A DNA stretch of 47,144 nt, taken from the NCBI GenBank assembly GCA_965242745.1, contig CBDETG010000037.1, positions 1-47,144 of the forward strand. The letters run 5' to 3'. The notes beneath the pieces were generated by a model, which was not told the origin of the DNA, ran no database searches, and was given only the letters and a program-made list of their open reading frames with translations. This stretch comes from JABAAI01 sp965242745. GTDB lineage: Bacteria > Spirochaetota > Leptospiria > Leptospirales > Leptonemataceae. Positions 35,601 through 43,639 of this stretch are shown here, in pieces (the first letter of the stretch is position 1; each line of letters begins with the position of its first letter). A program made the position numbers and the translations under genes.

Positions 35601-36109
35601 TGGGTTAAGCCCTGACGCGTAAAATTAGAAGAGCCTACGATAGAATACAAATGAGTAATGCTGTTTGCGCCGCTGGTGCGGGCCAAATAAACTTTCGCAT
35701 GAAAAAAGTTTGACGTACATATACGGACATCCAACTGATTTCTCGTCATAAGTTCCAAAAACAATTCGGCTGTTTCATGCTTGCAGCTCCCCAAATCCGC
35801 TTCGATTGCTTGTAAAACTTCTTTGATCTGCCTTTCTGCAGTCATCATGCTGCCTGTTAGCAGCAGGCGGGAGGTAGGTCGATCCGTATGTGGACTGATA
35901 ATCGCTTGAATACGCGGGAGTGGCTGTTTTTGAGAGCCTGTATTTGCGATATGTTTTTGCAGCTCGTCTGCGATCATCTCAAAGCCGCTAACATAAAAAT
36001 AAGCAACAGCGATCTTGAGACTCGAGAAATGCGGAACTATAAACTTGTTTAGCGTAAAATCCAGACTGCGTTCAGGCGCGCTATTATCAATGATATGCGG
36101 GAAATCCAT
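32648..36109 (-). CDS. SNF2-family helicase with N-terminal phospholipase D-like nuclease domain
   Basis: About 1153 residues. The N-terminal 200 hold a PLD domain with one HKD-type motif (FFHAKVYLA at about 136-144; SSNFTRQGLTQNNE follows). The SF2 helicase follows: DSVGLGKT (about 282-289), DEAH in LVIDEAHNARNH (about 365), SATPFNNS (about 398), and the C-terminal lobe with LVFTGFKDTAYYL, TTDVLSEGANLQDANLLINFDLPWNP and QRVGRINRIG. It is thus a DNA translocase with a probable nuclease, of the kind found beside adenine methyltransferases in defence islands (DISARM-like logic, with drmC and drmD functions in one chain). The ATG at 36109 is preferred to the TTG at 36130. An unbroken frame. Confidence 0.9.
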   Translation of the reverse strand: MDFPHIIDNSAPERSLDFTLNKFIVPHFSSLKIAVAYFYVSGFEMIADELQKHIANTGSQKQPLPRIQAIISPHTDRPTSRLLLTGSMMTAERQIKEVLQAIEADLGSCKHETAELFLELMTRNQLDVRICTSNFFHAKVYLARTSGANSITHLYSIVGSSNFTRQGLTQNNELSIGQEGKLYYGELQTWFDTFWQKNTEDIKEELFSLLKQNIAHKKKYQDLYLVCCQPYQMFLLLIQYFLDNILGKELDRPRDVLAEFQRVGAQNLLSKLERLGGALLCDSVGLGKTFTVAEVIRRYYEKGENILVVIPPKLILQWKETLEEDFQLEVNGRLQFISHGKLKQNAREWRSVISGKKQLGLLVIDEAHNARNHHTNFYRNLTTLINQAAKRPHVLLLSATPFNNSLRDLKNLSQLCVTDTRLLNAGFTPKSFDILLSRLNDLKKKKKLSEIESEADYQPNFDKVQNILNEVMLLRMRSTLKTRYKNIEIGGKPLIFYDPKVYKEKYVYPEGSVKLFAALGDFLEKLHLPHILLSNPNLESGRALAGLFLILLFKRIESSLYAFYCSLQNILQKEKELLAALDQGNDLEEIIKEYNQYKKETHIQPVDEGEELFSQSKDDLAGAEQAQYRRTIKPSDVRRWINEDTARIEAFIEQRLAPLCKDKDNALSIVDPKIDCFIKKLKSERFVKCLVFTGFKDTAYYLEACLREAVAKGSLDLRFAATYSNDHKLRETLERFAPMGQGLAGQIADEKQLDLLITTDVLSEGANLQDANLLINFDLPWNPMRIVQRVGRINRIGSSNQVRVINLVPDESFGNFLPLLEKLAAKIKQVGVLVGKEMAILSSEEEELSIKEIGVEYQRMQEAGQLSQFERPNAMLAKVQGETPDDFFRNALYRSALDNKVRKSDFAEFKASMGDSRQAAYYTITSKNPQQLYRFYEIYGRRQNESKDRIFSQHWCMIDGAELKAREETPSDFLSLDFGRQEGYRRSHFVKPQQVEEMERRLDAFFAKILAERKELNKVSNLGARSKELTGVQAKLLRLLEQLLSKDGSLLHDTSFRRIAGGLGIEGQLDDMHRVLKIHDLRSALRFRVLQEDFRNMAFELGSVPHPKLHRPLAEALGKFYKQEIEKDASLSEKLYRADEIHWRLRFAIYMDG

Positions 36110-36130
36110 TGCTACCAAGCTAAAGGCCAA

Positions 36131-36425
36131 TCAATGCTGATCTGGATTACTAAACAAGCTAAATATTTCGCTTCGCAAAAGTGTGCTAAAGCCAGACTGA
36201 AGAGCCATGCCTTTTTTTGCCAAGCAGCAAAATATGTTGTAAAATGCTTGTATCTTTCTTAACTCTTATATTTATCTCGCAGCCTGCGTCTTGTAGCGCT
36301 TTTTTCAAGAACACACATTGCCCAAAGAAGACCTATATATATACAGTTTCGCCCGGCTTTTTAGAGCTTTGCGGCAGTCTGTCTGCGTTGGTGATATAAG
36401 ATAAAAGTAGAAAAGCAAGTCTCCT
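36131..36425. other. Divergent intergenic region between the island helicase and lon
   Basis: These 295 bp must hold promoters for both genes. I see no hexamer pair I would defend. A 60-codon frame at 36217-36399 has no ribosome site and I treat it as chance. This is the right boundary of the accessory island. Confidence 0.4.
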
Positions 36426-38894
36426 ATGAGCAAGGCGTTACAGTACAATAACCAAAACGAAACAGAGATCAGCGCAGGCGCTGTGCCGCAGCATGCGCCT
36501 TTGATAGCATTGCGCAATGCTGTTGTTTTTCCCAGCGTCCTGCTGCCCATTTTCGTGGGGCGTAGTGAATCCATAGGCCTTATAGAAGAGGCGGGCGGTA
36601 TAGGTAGCCTCATTGCTCTTTTCACGCAGCGCTCGCCTAAGGCAGAGCGCATCAGCAAGACCTCTCTTTATACTACGGGCACGCTTGCAGAAATCCACCG
36701 GATCATTCCTATGAGTGAAGGGGGCTACCAGGTTTTTCTTCAGGGCATACAAAAAATCAAACTGGAGAGCATCATCCAAAGAGAACCTTATTTCAAAGCA
36801 AAGATACGTTCGCTTGCGGAGAGCAAAGATATATCCCTTAAGGAAGCTAAGGAATTTCAGCAGAGAGCGCTCCACTATATTTCTAAGCACCCCGGCATGC
36901 CGGATGAAATTGCCTTTTTTGTCAAAGGCCTGGACAATCCCAGCGCCCTAGCTAACCAAATACTCTTTTTTTCTCAAAAGAACGTAGAAGAAAGAATGCG
37001 TTTCCTCAAAATGAACAAGGTCTCTGAGAAAGTAAGAATACTCAATCAGGAACTGCAAGAGGAAAGCAACAGAATCCATATGGAGCAGGAGGTCAAGCTT
37101 AAGGTCGAGCAGGATACGAATCGTATACATAAGGAATACTATCTTCGCAAGCAGCTAGAAGTGATCCGTAAAGAATTGGGCGAGGTAGACGAGGGAAGCG
37201 ATGATCTGGAAAAACAGCTGGGTCAAAAATGGCTGCCTCAATATATGCGTGCGGCTGTTGATAAAGAGCTCAGGCGCCTGCGCCGCTCACAAGAAGGGGG
37301 GCCGGGCGCAACTATGGAAGCTGTGCAAATCCGCAACTGGCTGGAGCTCGTTTTGGAATTACCCTGGGAGCCTCCTGCGCCAAAGGAAATATCTCTCCTT
37401 CGCGCAGGCCAGATTTTAGATAAGGAGCATGCGGGACTGGAAGAAACAAAACAACGTATTTTAGAATTCCTCGCTGTGGAAAAACAGACAAAAGAGGGCA
37501 GGGCGCCTATACTTTGTTTGCTGGGTCCGCCGGGGGTGGGGAAGACGTCTTTGGCATTATCCGTGGCGCATGCCCTGCAAAGGCCCTATGTACGCGCAGC
37601 TTTAGGCGGCGTGCGCGATGAGGCAGAAATCCGCGGGCATCGGCGCACTTATGTAGGCGCTTTGCCTGGGGCTATTATCAAGGCGATGAAAAAAGCAAAG
37701 AGCACGGACCCCGTTTTCCTTCTAGATGAGATAGACAAGACCAGTCATTCGGCGCATGGCGATCCCTCTTCGGCCTTGCTAGAGGTGCTGGACCCTGAGC
37801 AAAACCATGCCTTTGAGGACCACTACCTTGGAGAGGCTTATGATTTGAGTCGTGTTTTTTTTATTGCTACCGCTAACAGCATAGAGAATATCCCGCTCCC
37901 CCTGCAGGATCGCATGGAGATTGTCAAACTTTCCGGCTATACGATGTCTGAAAAGAGCCTCATTGCAAAGCAGCATTTGCTGTCACAAGTAGCAAAGGAC
38001 CTGGATTTGGCTGCAGATCATATCCATTTGACGGAGGGCGCCTTAGAGAAATTGATCCGCAATTATACGCGGGAGGCAGGCGTACGCGAGCTAAAAAGGA
38101 AGCTGGAAGCCTTAGTCCGCGCCAGCTTGTATCAAATCCTTTACAAAGAAGAAAAGACAAAAAGCAGCGCCCCTTTACAGAAAGCGCCTGCGCAAAACAA
38201 AATGCAAAAAGCCCCTCCTGCTCTTTGCTTTGATGTAGAGCAGACGCAGGCTATTCTTGGCCGGGAACTTTACCATCAGGACTATAAAGAAAACTTAGGT
38301 ATACCCGGCGTGGCTGTAGGGCTTGCGTGGACTCCCGTGGGGGGTGATATACTCTTTGTTGAGGCTGCCTCTTATGACGGCGATGCTAAGTTACGGCTTT
38401 CTGGTCAACTAGGAGATGTGATGAAGGAGTCTGCATATATTGCGCTTTCCTTTTTGCGCACCCACAGCCAAAAACTCGGCATCAGCGCCCATATCTTTTC
38501 CAAGAAGGATGTACATGTCCACATTCCCAGCGGCGCTATCCCTAAAGACGGCCCTTCTGCAGGCCTAAGTCTTTTGGCTGCCTTGAGCAGTCTTTTTTGC
38601 AAACAGCGCCTAAGCCCGGACATAGCCATGACAGGTGAAATTTCTTTAAGGGGGCGTATTTTAGCAGTGGGCGGGGTTAAGGAAAAGCTTTTAGCAGCCA
38701 AAGCAGCAGGTATACGTAAGGTCTTATTGCCTGAAAAAAACCGCACAGAGGTAGAGGAACTTCCTGCGCATGTCCGTTCTCAACTGGAGCTTCTCTATCA
38801 TAGCAGCATGCTGGAGTTTCTGGAGGCAGTACTGCCAGCGCGTTCCTCTAAGAGCCGGTCTCAACTAGGCTCAGCGCTTCGACCATTGCCATAA
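36426..38894 (+). CDS. lon: ATP-dependent protease Lon
   Basis: Lon degrades damaged and regulatory proteins. The 822 residues cover the N-domain (PLIALRNAVVFPSVLLPIFVG), the coiled linker (HKEYYLRKQLEVIRKELGE), the AAA+ module with Walker A GPPGVGKT at 367-374 and Walker B FLLDEID at 431-437, and the protease domain with Ser711 in PKDGPSAG and Lys754 in GGVKEKLLAAK. An insertion rich in Lys, Ala and Pro (near 575-598) lengthens the segment before the protease domain. ATG 36426. It transcribes away from the defence island and is probably core. Confidence 0.97.
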   Translation: MSKALQYNNQNETEISAGAVPQHAPLIALRNAVVFPSVLLPIFVGRSESIGLIEEAGGIGSLIALFTQRSPKAERISKTSLYTTGTLAEIHRIIPMSEGGYQVFLQGIQKIKLESIIQREPYFKAKIRSLAESKDISLKEAKEFQQRALHYISKHPGMPDEIAFFVKGLDNPSALANQILFFSQKNVEERMRFLKMNKVSEKVRILNQELQEESNRIHMEQEVKLKVEQDTNRIHKEYYLRKQLEVIRKELGEVDEGSDDLEKQLGQKWLPQYMRAAVDKELRRLRRSQEGGPGATMEAVQIRNWLELVLELPWEPPAPKEISLLRAGQILDKEHAGLEETKQRILEFLAVEKQTKEGRAPILCLLGPPGVGKTSLALSVAHALQRPYVRAALGGVRDEAEIRGHRRTYVGALPGAIIKAMKKAKSTDPVFLLDEIDKTSHSAHGDPSSALLEVLDPEQNHAFEDHYLGEAYDLSRVFFIATANSIENIPLPLQDRMEIVKLSGYTMSEKSLIAKQHLLSQVAKDLDLAADHIHLTEGALEKLIRNYTREAGVRELKRKLEALVRASLYQILYKEEKTKSSAPLQKAPAQNKMQKAPPALCFDVEQTQAILGRELYHQDYKENLGIPGVAVGLAWTPVGGDILFVEAASYDGDAKLRLSGQLGDVMKESAYIALSFLRTHSQKLGISAHIFSKKDVHVHIPSGAIPKDGPSAGLSLLAALSSLFCKQRLSPDIAMTGEISLRGRILAVGGVKEKLLAAKAAGIRKVLLPEKNRTEVEELPAHVRSQLELLYHSSMLEFLEAVLPARSSKSRSQLGSALRPLP

Positions 38895-39005
38895 AGGCTT
38901 GGTTTTAGCTATTTTGCATTTGACAAATATCAGGGCAAAGACGAAAATATACACAGTTTGGGGCTGCAAGCTATAGCTGGACTGCGGGCCCATGTTGCTT
39001 TCATC

Positions 39006-39185
39006 ATGACATTATATTTGCTGCTTAGCTTGGCTTTGTTTGTACTGATCTTTTTAGCCTTAGCCATTGGCCTGTTTTTTGGACGCTCACTTTCAAGCGC
39101 ATCCTGCGCTTCCCTAGTTCTGCAGCAGGGAGATGAGACTGAGACTTGCAGCATATGCGGGCGCAGCGGCCCTTCTTGTGAGTAA
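39006..39185 (+). CDS. NqrM-like (DUF539) small membrane protein, 59 aa
   Basis: One hydrophobic helix (LYLLLSLALFVLIFLALAIGLFFGR) is followed by a Cys-rich tail with the pattern FGR-x7-SC-x14-C-x2-C-G-R. NqrM proteins, which help mature the Na+-translocating NADH:quinone oxidoreductase, have this layout (TM, FGR--I-GSCGGL, then C-x-C). The GSCGGL block is altered (SASCASL). No nqr genes are in the window. I chose ATG 39006; a TTG at 38958 would add 16 residues. Confidence 0.5.
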   Translation: MTLYLLLSLALFVLIFLALAIGLFFGRSLSSASCASLVLQQGDETETCSICGRSGPSCE

Positions 39186-39277
39186 GGCCTAATGTTTCTG
39201 CCGCCTGCGCAAGCTTTATGGGAGCAGGGGCGCTTTTTTGCGCTGCTTGTGCGGCTTCATTTCTTTTCAAAAAAAAT

Positions 39278-40375
39278 ATGTCTATGCCGAAGCCGGGAGA
39301 GGAGCCCTATAATCTCAAGGGGAAGAGCATCCATGAATTGGAGCTTTTTTTTCGTAGCATAGGAGAAGCGCCTTATAGAGCCAGACAGGCCTTTCGTCAT
39401 ATCAATGCCAAACTGCTTTCTGAGATCAGCGCTTTTAGTGATTTCCCCCTTGCTTTAAGGCGCAGGCTTCAAGAGAGGCATTTCCTGCCGCAGTTGCAGC
39501 TTTTGCATCGTAGTATAGAAAAAAAGAAGAAGAGAAAGTTGGATTACTACAGCTCGATGGAAAGGAGGCGTGCAGCTCCTACTGAGAAATATATTTTTGA
39601 GCTTCCAAAAGGGCCTAAGATCGAGACAGTTTGGATACCTGCTCATAATGCCCGCCGTACCGTGTGCCTCTCATCTCAGGCAGGATGCGCCCTGCGCTGC
39701 TCTTTTTGCGCTACCGCCCTTTTGCCCTTTCAAGGTAATTTGGAGGCATGGGAGATACTTGAACAACTCTACAGCGTGCTGCGCCTGCATCCTAAAGAGA
39801 AGCTGAGCAATGTGGTCTTTATGGGCATGGGCGAGCCCTTTTACAACTATGAAAACGTCATTTGCGCTGCGCGCATCATCCATCACCCCCTGGGCTTAGG
39901 CTTGGGCGCACGTCACATTACGATCAGTACAGCTGGAGTGCTTCCATTTATAGAACGCTTTATACGCAAAAGAGAGCCTTTTACCTTAGCGATTTCCTTA
40001 AACCATAGCAATGAAGAGGGCAGGGGGGCTATCATGGATATTAACCGTAAATATCCTATGAGCGCTCTTTTGCAGGCGGCCCGGCGCTTTACAAAAGAGT
40101 TAGACCGGCCTATTACTTTTGAATATGTTATGATACCCGGCGTCAATATGAGTAAGCAGTCTGCAAGAGAGCTCATTAAAATTGCGCATTCCGTGCGCTG
40201 CAAAATCAACCTTATCCCCCTAAATACGCAGTTTCATGGCTGGCCAAGACCGAATCCCCAGGAAATCCATCACTTCCAATCACAGCTCCTGGAGGCGAAT
40301 GTCCCTGTCTTTCATCGCGGCTCTCCAGGCTTGGGCATACAGGGGGCTTGCGGGATGCTGGCCTTGCAGCAATAA
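39278..40375 (+). CDS. rlmN: Dual-specificity 23S rRNA/tRNA adenine-C2 methyltransferase RlmN
   Basis: RlmN methylates A2503 of 23S rRNA and A37 of some tRNAs. The radical SAM cluster is CALRCSFC. GMGEPFYNYENV, ITISTAGV, INLIPLN and the catalytic-Cys block GIQGACGML near the end are all there. I start at ATG 39278 (365 aa, MSMPKPGEEPYNLKGKSIHE), because the longer frame from 39218 adds a hydrophobic, Cys-rich leader not expected in this cytoplasmic enzyme. No clear Shine-Dalgarno. Confidence 0.93.
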   Translation: MSMPKPGEEPYNLKGKSIHELELFFRSIGEAPYRARQAFRHINAKLLSEISAFSDFPLALRRRLQERHFLPQLQLLHRSIEKKKKRKLDYYSSMERRRAAPTEKYIFELPKGPKIETVWIPAHNARRTVCLSSQAGCALRCSFCATALLPFQGNLEAWEILEQLYSVLRLHPKEKLSNVVFMGMGEPFYNYENVICAARIIHHPLGLGLGARHITISTAGVLPFIERFIRKREPFTLAISLNHSNEEGRGAIMDINRKYPMSALLQAARRFTKELDRPITFEYVMIPGVNMSKQSARELIKIAHSVRCKINLIPLNTQFHGWPRPNPQEIHHFQSQLLEANVPVFHRGSPGLGIQGACGMLALQQ

Positions 40376-40940
40376 TAAAGCCTTGTCTTTTTCAAAAGCG
40401 CCGGATTGGCAAAATGACCCTGTTCATCCACTTTCGTACGTCTCCTTATACAAGGGCAGGCGCAACATGAGAAAGCAAAGGCGGGCTATTCTATGCAGGC
40501 TGCGCTTCGCCCTTGTAAAGACAAAAACAAAAACACAGCAGGTGATATCGAGCAAAAAAGTGTTGCGAAAAAAAGCTTAGTAACTTAAGGTGCTTGGTAC
40601 ATTGAGCATGATATAATGGAGGTCTTCTATAAAAAGCGATGAAGACACTTACTACGAGCAACAATAAGGAGTCTATATAGGCTACATCGAAAAAGAAAGA
40701 CAAGGGCAGTATATTGGAGCGGCCGGGACCTGTCCCTTATCCATATTTTCTTTTGACACGATTGAAAAAGCAGCCGAGGCGCCAACTTGCTCTGTTGTAG
40801 TCTGCGCGCAGCCCAGAGTGAGCTAAGGATGCAGCCTGCAAATCGATATGGTCCTGCTGGCGTGCTTTGTATTTTGGATTCGAAGGAGCGAAACTACGAA
40901 AGTGACTAAGGCTTGACGTGCTCTGTATTTTAGTAATGCG
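40376..40940. other. Intergenic stretch with one extended -10 element
   Basis: A gap of 565 bp before cdsA. TATAAT at 40612-40617 with TG one base upstream forms an extended -10 element reading right. No -35 is clear. After it come only very short frames, so it may drive cdsA, with a leader of about 300 nt, or an unrecognised small RNA. The other frames here are shadow-like. Confidence 0.45.
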
Positions 40941-41870
40941 ATGGAAACCCTGCAAAGACTCTGCTATGGCCTGAGTATAGGAGCATTCACGCTCTTTCTT
41001 CTATACAACACAGATACCTGGTACGGTATTTTAGCTTTTTTTGCCGTGCTGGGCCTTTCCTTCATGGCCTTAGGCGAGTTTTATCTTTTAGCGCAGAGGA
41101 GCTCAGAGGAAAGGCCTTTTCGTAAAACAGGCTTCTTTTTTGCCTTCTGCTGCATTCTTTTTTATTACAGCCATTACTTGCATAAAAAGGCGGAGGCCGG
41201 CCTGGATTTGGGAGCTGTCTTTGTTTTTGCTTTCCTGGCAGACTTTGCCCGTGATGCCCGGGCTTTGCACTTGGTACCTCTGCTTATGGTCTTTCTGGTA
41301 ATTTGCGCAGGCATCCTGCAAGTTACCAGACGCCCTGTGAGGGGCGCTATTTACAGCCTCTCTGTTACGGTTTTTGGGCTTGTGTACCTGGTCTTGAGCT
41401 TCTGCCAGATCTTTATGCTGCTTCTTTTAGAGAATAGTTTTTTCTACTTGTTGTTGTTTCTGTTGCTGCCTATTGGAGCAGACAGTGGCGCCTACTTTGC
41501 GGGGAAATTTTTGCCAGCACGACCCATAGGCCTAAAAGCCAGTCCACAGAAAAGCTATACAGGCTATGTGGGAGGGCTCGTCGCTGCTTTGTGTGTCGGC
41601 TTGGTATTTGTTTGGTCTTGCAGGGAGTTTGCGCCTGCAGCTCAGGTGAGCTTAGGATATATAGAAGCCATCTTCCTTGCGCTTTGCATAGCTGTTTTTT
41701 CTATCTTTGGAGATCTGCTTGAAAGCGTCTTAAAGCGGGATGCGCAAATCAAGGATTCCTCACGGCTTATCCCGGGGCATGGCGGCGTGCTGGACCTTGT
41801 GGACACGATTTGCTGGTCTCTGCCCCTGGGCTATTTCTATCTGTTTTTGCGCTCTTTGTACTTCCCCTGA
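40941..41870 (+). CDS. cdsA: Phosphatidate cytidylyltransferase
   Basis: CdsA makes CDP-diacylglycerol from phosphatidic acid and CTP in the inner membrane. The 309-residue chain has about eight membrane helices and the family signature near the end, SVLKRDAQIKDSSRLIPGHGG then VLDLVD. One position differs from the consensus: HGG-x-x-D is followed by Leu where family members have Arg (DR). ADSGAYFAGKF and SPQKSYTGYVGG are other conserved blocks. ATG 40941. Confidence 0.92.
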   Translation: METLQRLCYGLSIGAFTLFLLYNTDTWYGILAFFAVLGLSFMALGEFYLLAQRSSEERPFRKTGFFFAFCCILFYYSHYLHKKAEAGLDLGAVFVFAFLADFARDARALHLVPLLMVFLVICAGILQVTRRPVRGAIYSLSVTVFGLVYLVLSFCQIFMLLLLENSFFYLLLFLLLPIGADSGAYFAGKFLPARPIGLKASPQKSYTGYVGGLVAALCVGLVFVWSCREFAPAAQVSLGYIEAIFLALCIAVFSIFGDLLESVLKRDAQIKDSSRLIPGHGGVLDLVDTICWSLPLGYFYLFLRSLYFP

Positions 41871-41918
41871 GCCTTGCTTGCTTATGCCTCTTATACAAAT
41901 GACGAAAAGGCAGCGTGA

Positions 41919-41950
41919 CTCTTGCAAAGCGCAAGAGCTTAGTTTTGAGA
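41919..41950 (+). terminator. Weak candidate terminator after cdsA
   Basis: CTCTTGC (41919-41925) pairs with GCAAGAG (41931-41937) around a 5-nt loop, with a short TTTT tract a few bases on. It sits between cdsA and folK. The stem is short and the T-run interrupted. Confidence 0.3.
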
Positions 41951-41966
41951 CCGGCTCTTAGCGCCT

Positions 41967-42392
41967 ATGATGAAGGCACGACGTTATATTGTTGCAATTG
42001 GATCTAATATTGATCCCCAAAAGAACATAGCAGAAGCGCTGTCCATCTTGAGGCGGGAGCAAAAACTGCTTGGAAGCAGCGCCTTACGCATGACAAAGCC
42101 TGTGGGCTATCAGAACCAAGATGATTTTCTCAATGGGGCCGCATACATAGAAAGCCCTATGTCTTACGAGAGCTTTCGTTCCTACTTGAAGGATATAGAA
42201 AGGCGCTTGAAACGAGTAAAGGGTCCGTGGAAGTCTGGCCCTCGGACCATCGATTTAGATATTATTACTTGTGACAACAAGCTTGTGGACCGGGACTATC
42301 ACACGGCATCATATATCAAAGAGCCTGTGCAGGAAATTCTGCGGGAGTATAAACTGCAGCTCCTATACGAGGATGTTCCTTCAGGCGCCTAA
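41967..42392 (+). CDS. folK: HPPK, 6-hydroxymethyl-7,8-dihydropterin pyrophosphokinase
   Basis: FolK transfers pyrophosphate from ATP to hydroxymethyl-dihydropterin in folate synthesis. The hallmark RVKGPWKSGPRTIDLDII (GPRTIDLDI, metal-binding Asp pair) and IERRLKR are present, as is the start YIVAIGSNIDPQKNI. At 141 aa it is slightly short for the family (about 160), missing part of the C-terminal end after EPVQEIL. ATG 41967 or the adjacent ATG 41970. folP and folB are not in the window. Confidence 0.92.
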   Translation: MMKARRYIVAIGSNIDPQKNIAEALSILRREQKLLGSSALRMTKPVGYQNQDDFLNGAAYIESPMSYESFRSYLKDIERRLKRVKGPWKSGPRTIDLDIITCDNKLVDRDYHTASYIKEPVQEILREYKLQLLYEDVPSGA

Positions 42393-42485
42393 GATACAAG
42401 CTGCAAGTACAGCATGCTGCCATCGTCATATATACAAGAAGGAATAGGGCAGGGGCGCCTCAGAAATGGCATATAAGAAGCCGAT

Positions 42486-43274
42486 ATGGGAGAAGGCAAA
42501 GTCTGTGTTATAGACAGAGGCTTATGTGCGATTATGTGTAAAACAAGGCTTGGCTATACAGCATGCGCCGGCAAGGCGCTGAGATATGCGGGATGCTTCT
42601 TGTCCCAAGGCTTTGCAGCCCGCTGTTTGTTGTGGCTTGCCCTGTGCCTGTGTTTTTTGGCAGGGCAGCGCCGCACTCTCTTTGCGCAGGATCAGGGAGA
42701 CAAACAAGACATAGAGGAAGAGGCGCCAAGCAGTGATGTGGAACTCGAGGGCTTTGCAGATACAAAATGGGACAGCTCCTTTGCTCAGGTACAAGAAAAG
42801 CTTCAGAACCTCGCTGCAAGCGGGGATAAGGACTTGGCCAGACTTGAGATTCTCCATCTTGTAATAGACCGCTTTATTTTGGTCCGGCGCAATGGCATTC
42901 TGTACCGCTATCATTTCTATAAACGTCCCTCTGCCCTTAGAGAAGAGCCATTAAACGAGGAAAAGGAAGGCCAAGGGCGTCTTTTTTACGTGCAAATACA
43001 ATTCCCCTTACTAGATGCCCTTCTCGTGCAAAAGAAATTAGCAGAGCGCTACGGCCCTCCCAGCAGCGCTCCAAGTGATGCTGCCCAAGCCGGGCTTTAT
43101 ATGTGGCGCTTGCAGGGGGGCCGCATTTTGCAATGGACGGAGCCCTATAAACAGCGATCCTTCACGCGCAGAGTGGGCTATATTAGCAGTCCTGCGGCAA
43201 GAAAGATACGAGAGGACTATAAGCATTACTTTGACGCAAGCGACAGGCTCATGCTAGAAAAGTTGGAGCTGTAA
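42486..43274 (+). CDS. Secreted or periplasmic hypothetical protein, 262 aa
   Basis: An N-terminal leader contains a hydrophobic core (RCLLWLALCLCFLAGQ near residues 46-61) and a likely cleavage site before QDQGD. The true start may be internal, as the first 40 residues are long for a signal. The mature part has an acidic linker (DIEEEAPSSDVELEG) and a domain with TKWDSSFAQVQEKLQNLA and VRRNGILYRYHFYKRP. I recall this pattern from spirochaete hypotheticals but cannot name a function. ATG 42486. Confidence 0.7.
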   Translation: MGEGKVCVIDRGLCAIMCKTRLGYTACAGKALRYAGCFLSQGFAARCLLWLALCLCFLAGQRRTLFAQDQGDKQDIEEEAPSSDVELEGFADTKWDSSFAQVQEKLQNLAASGDKDLARLEILHLVIDRFILVRRNGILYRYHFYKRPSALREEPLNEEKEGQGRLFYVQIQFPLLDALLVQKKLAERYGPPSSAPSDAAQAGLYMWRLQGGRILQWTEPYKQRSFTRRVGYISSPAARKIREDYKHYFDASDRLMLEKLEL

Positions 43275-43387
43275 AAAGCACGTACATGTTTGTAGCGCGC
43301 TGTTGTATGCTATGTTTGCCTTGCCATGCCCGTGCTTTCGTACATGATGCAAACTCGAAAGCGCAGCGCTTTTGCTGATGCTGTAAT

Positions 43388-43621
43388 ATGTTCCTTTTTC
43401 TTTTGTACTTTCTCGTGTCTTCGTATTTCCTCTGTATGTCCTTTGCTTTGATCCATCGATCTTTTTTCCAAAGAATGAGAGCCAATCATAGAAGCAGCGC
43501 GCGGCTGGCTATTTTTTTCATGGGCCTGGGTTTTATGCTCTCTTCCCTCTATCAGGCATACACTTACTATATTGTAAAACCGCACATAGAAGAGCAAAGG
43601 CCATATCAGGCTTCTCCCTAA
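43388..43621 (+). CDS. Small membrane protein, 77 aa
   Basis: Two hydrophobic helices (about residues 2-23, FLFLLYFLVSSYFLCMSFAL, and 40-56, LAIFFMGLGFMLSSLYQA) are linked by a basic loop (HRSFFQRMRANHRSSAR). ATG 43388 begins it. It lies between two plus-strand genes in the same direction, 18 bp before the transporter. No family recognised. Confidence 0.5.
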   Translation: MFLFLLYFLVSSYFLCMSFALIHRSFFQRMRANHRSSARLAIFFMGLGFMLSSLYQAYTYYIVKPHIEEQRPYQASP

Positions 43622-43639
43622 GCCAAAAGCTCCTTAGTA

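Noticed and set aside
38895..39005. Terminator after lon
   Set aside because: T-rich tracts occur, but I found no stable stem before them.
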